This document shows positions 63,206 to 64,000 of a DNA stretch of 64,000 nucleotides, piece by piece; position 1 is the first letter of the stretch; every line of letters begins with the position of its first letter. This stretch comes from CAYRFQ01 sp964423615 (lineage in GTDB: Bacteria > Planctomycetota > Planctomycetia > Gemmatales > Gemmataceae): positions 261,463 through 325,462 of the forward strand of contig CAYRFQ010000001.1 of the NCBI GenBank assembly GCA_964423615.1, given 5' to 3'. The translations under genes were made by a program, and so were the position numbers. The notes below the pieces were generated by a model. That model was not told where the DNA came from. It saw nothing but the letters and a program-made list of their open reading frames with translations, and ran no database searches.

Positions 63206-64000
63206 GGCCGGTCCCTTTTCGTAAAGTTCTGGAAGTCGAAATATAACGAACATGACGGGAACGGGGAGGGTTCCCAGAACGGACATGAGTTTGCCGAGAG
63301 GGTCGTGCCTTAGTCGTCACGAAGTCAGAAGCAAACAACGTTATTTTGAGTTAGTGTGGGCGAATATGAACTACCGTTCGTGCTCTCGAATTCTCGGTTG
63401 AGTGTGGCGAGTCCAAGAGACAAATTTTTCAATAAAGAATGGTGAAATAAGTCGTTGATTTGAAAATAGGCGTTCTAAGCCCAATCATATAAACACTAAA
63501 CATAACAAGCACGAAAATGGGACGCAAGAAAATTTCACAAAGTTTCCTAAAATTACCATTCGGAAAATTTAACACTTGCCTCGTCTCATACGCAAACCCG
63601 TCCTCATCTTGTTGGTTCCCCCGACAGTTAACAACGAGCTTTTCTTTTCCCATCCACATTTCTTTCCTTGGAAAAATCAGCAGCAGTCTGTGGGGCTTGG
63701 GTTTCAAGCGGATAAACAGAACAAGAAAACCGGCTTGCGAGGAACCTTCGCGTACACTGTTCGGACCCTGAATGGACTTCCCCAGAGATTGCGGAAACGC
63801 AGTCAAGCAAGAGGGTCTGAGTTCAACCAGTGTCAGGTTGAAGTCGAACAGATTTAAAAATCGGACTGTCGAGACTCGTTCCAAAAAGAGCGGATCGGCT
63901 ACACAACTGGGCAAAAAACAAATTCCAATTCGTACAAAACACCTCAGTTCGAGTTTCGCACAAATCGCATATATTTTCTTCGCCCAGAGATCCGAAAGCA
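63206..64000. other. Intergenic region to window end, about 800 bp
   Basis: A minus-strand frame of 161 codons (63429-63914) is open but has no signal, domain or ribosome binding site, and its composition looks random. The region is A/T-rich and contains no repeat I can identify. A gene may begin beyond the window. Confidence 0.4.

Noticed and set aside
63429..63914. Minus-strand frame of 161 codons near the window end
   Set aside because: Composition looks random, no ribosome binding site, domain or signal.

Overview
The window reads as chromosomal DNA of a planctomycete, most likely Gemmataceae or a close relative. The support is the protein repertoire: a cytochrome/WD40 protein, a LamG protein, a sulfatase, a DUF1080-like protein, a DUF1559-type protein with a HEAT-like tail, a YncE/phosphoesterase fusion, a PQQ propeller with EF-hands, and a broken DUF4253 gene. 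Genes are mostly single, on both strands, with long gaps and many secreted or membrane proteins of unknown role. I found no rRNA, tRNA, CRISPR array or intact transposase. guaA ends on TGA in the expected place, so the code looks standard.

Layout. 1-12.4 kb: a decayed membrane-protein gene beside an intact paralogue, a histidine phosphatase, the cytochrome/WD40 and LamG proteins, an orphan GlnQ-like ATPase, a DUF4253 pseudogene, an ArsR regulator and glnS. 12.4-14.5 kb: a conserved unknown gene, a 104-bp duplicated piece of it, and two hairpin terminators. 14.5-26.5 kb (minus strand): a [FeFe]-hydrogenase operon in the order rex, hydC, hydB, hydA, hydE, hydG, aspA, hydF, a [2Fe-2S] protein, a PAS protein, a SpoIIE-type phosphatase. 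26.4-27.05 kb: a shared divergent control region with Rex-type operators and an array of TATCGATA palindromes. 27.05-30.55 kb (plus strand): a second rex and adhE. 31-43 kb: YncE/phosphoesterase, sulfatase, a D-threonine aldolase/DSD1-type enzyme flanked by two copies of a ~296-bp repeat, proC, guaA, an OxyR-like regulator and a lipoprotein. 43-64 kb: MscS channel, PQQ/EF-hand propeller, S1-domain protein, DUF1080 protein, a repeat protein, a DUF1559 protein, a 1055-residue unknown protein, an esterase, a kinase-like protein and a methyltransferase.

How the genes fit together. The 14.5-30.5 kb block looks like one fermentative redox module. HydABC would exchange electrons between NADH (perhaps also ferredoxin) and protons. 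HydE, HydG and HydF build the active-site cluster, with aspartase possibly supplying ammonia. AdhE reduces acetyl-CoA to ethanol using NADH. Two Rex proteins would tie expression to NADH/NAD+. The PAS protein and SpoIIE-type phosphatase at the operon end look like a sensory output device whose kinase and antagonist partners are not in the window. HydB lacks the C-terminal ferredoxin domain of proven bifurcating enzymes, so the electron partner is an open question. The most unusual observations are this trimmed hydrogenase with its signalling tail, the 14-bp-spaced TATCGATA array, the dispersed repeat family, and two genes carrying in-frame TGA codons.
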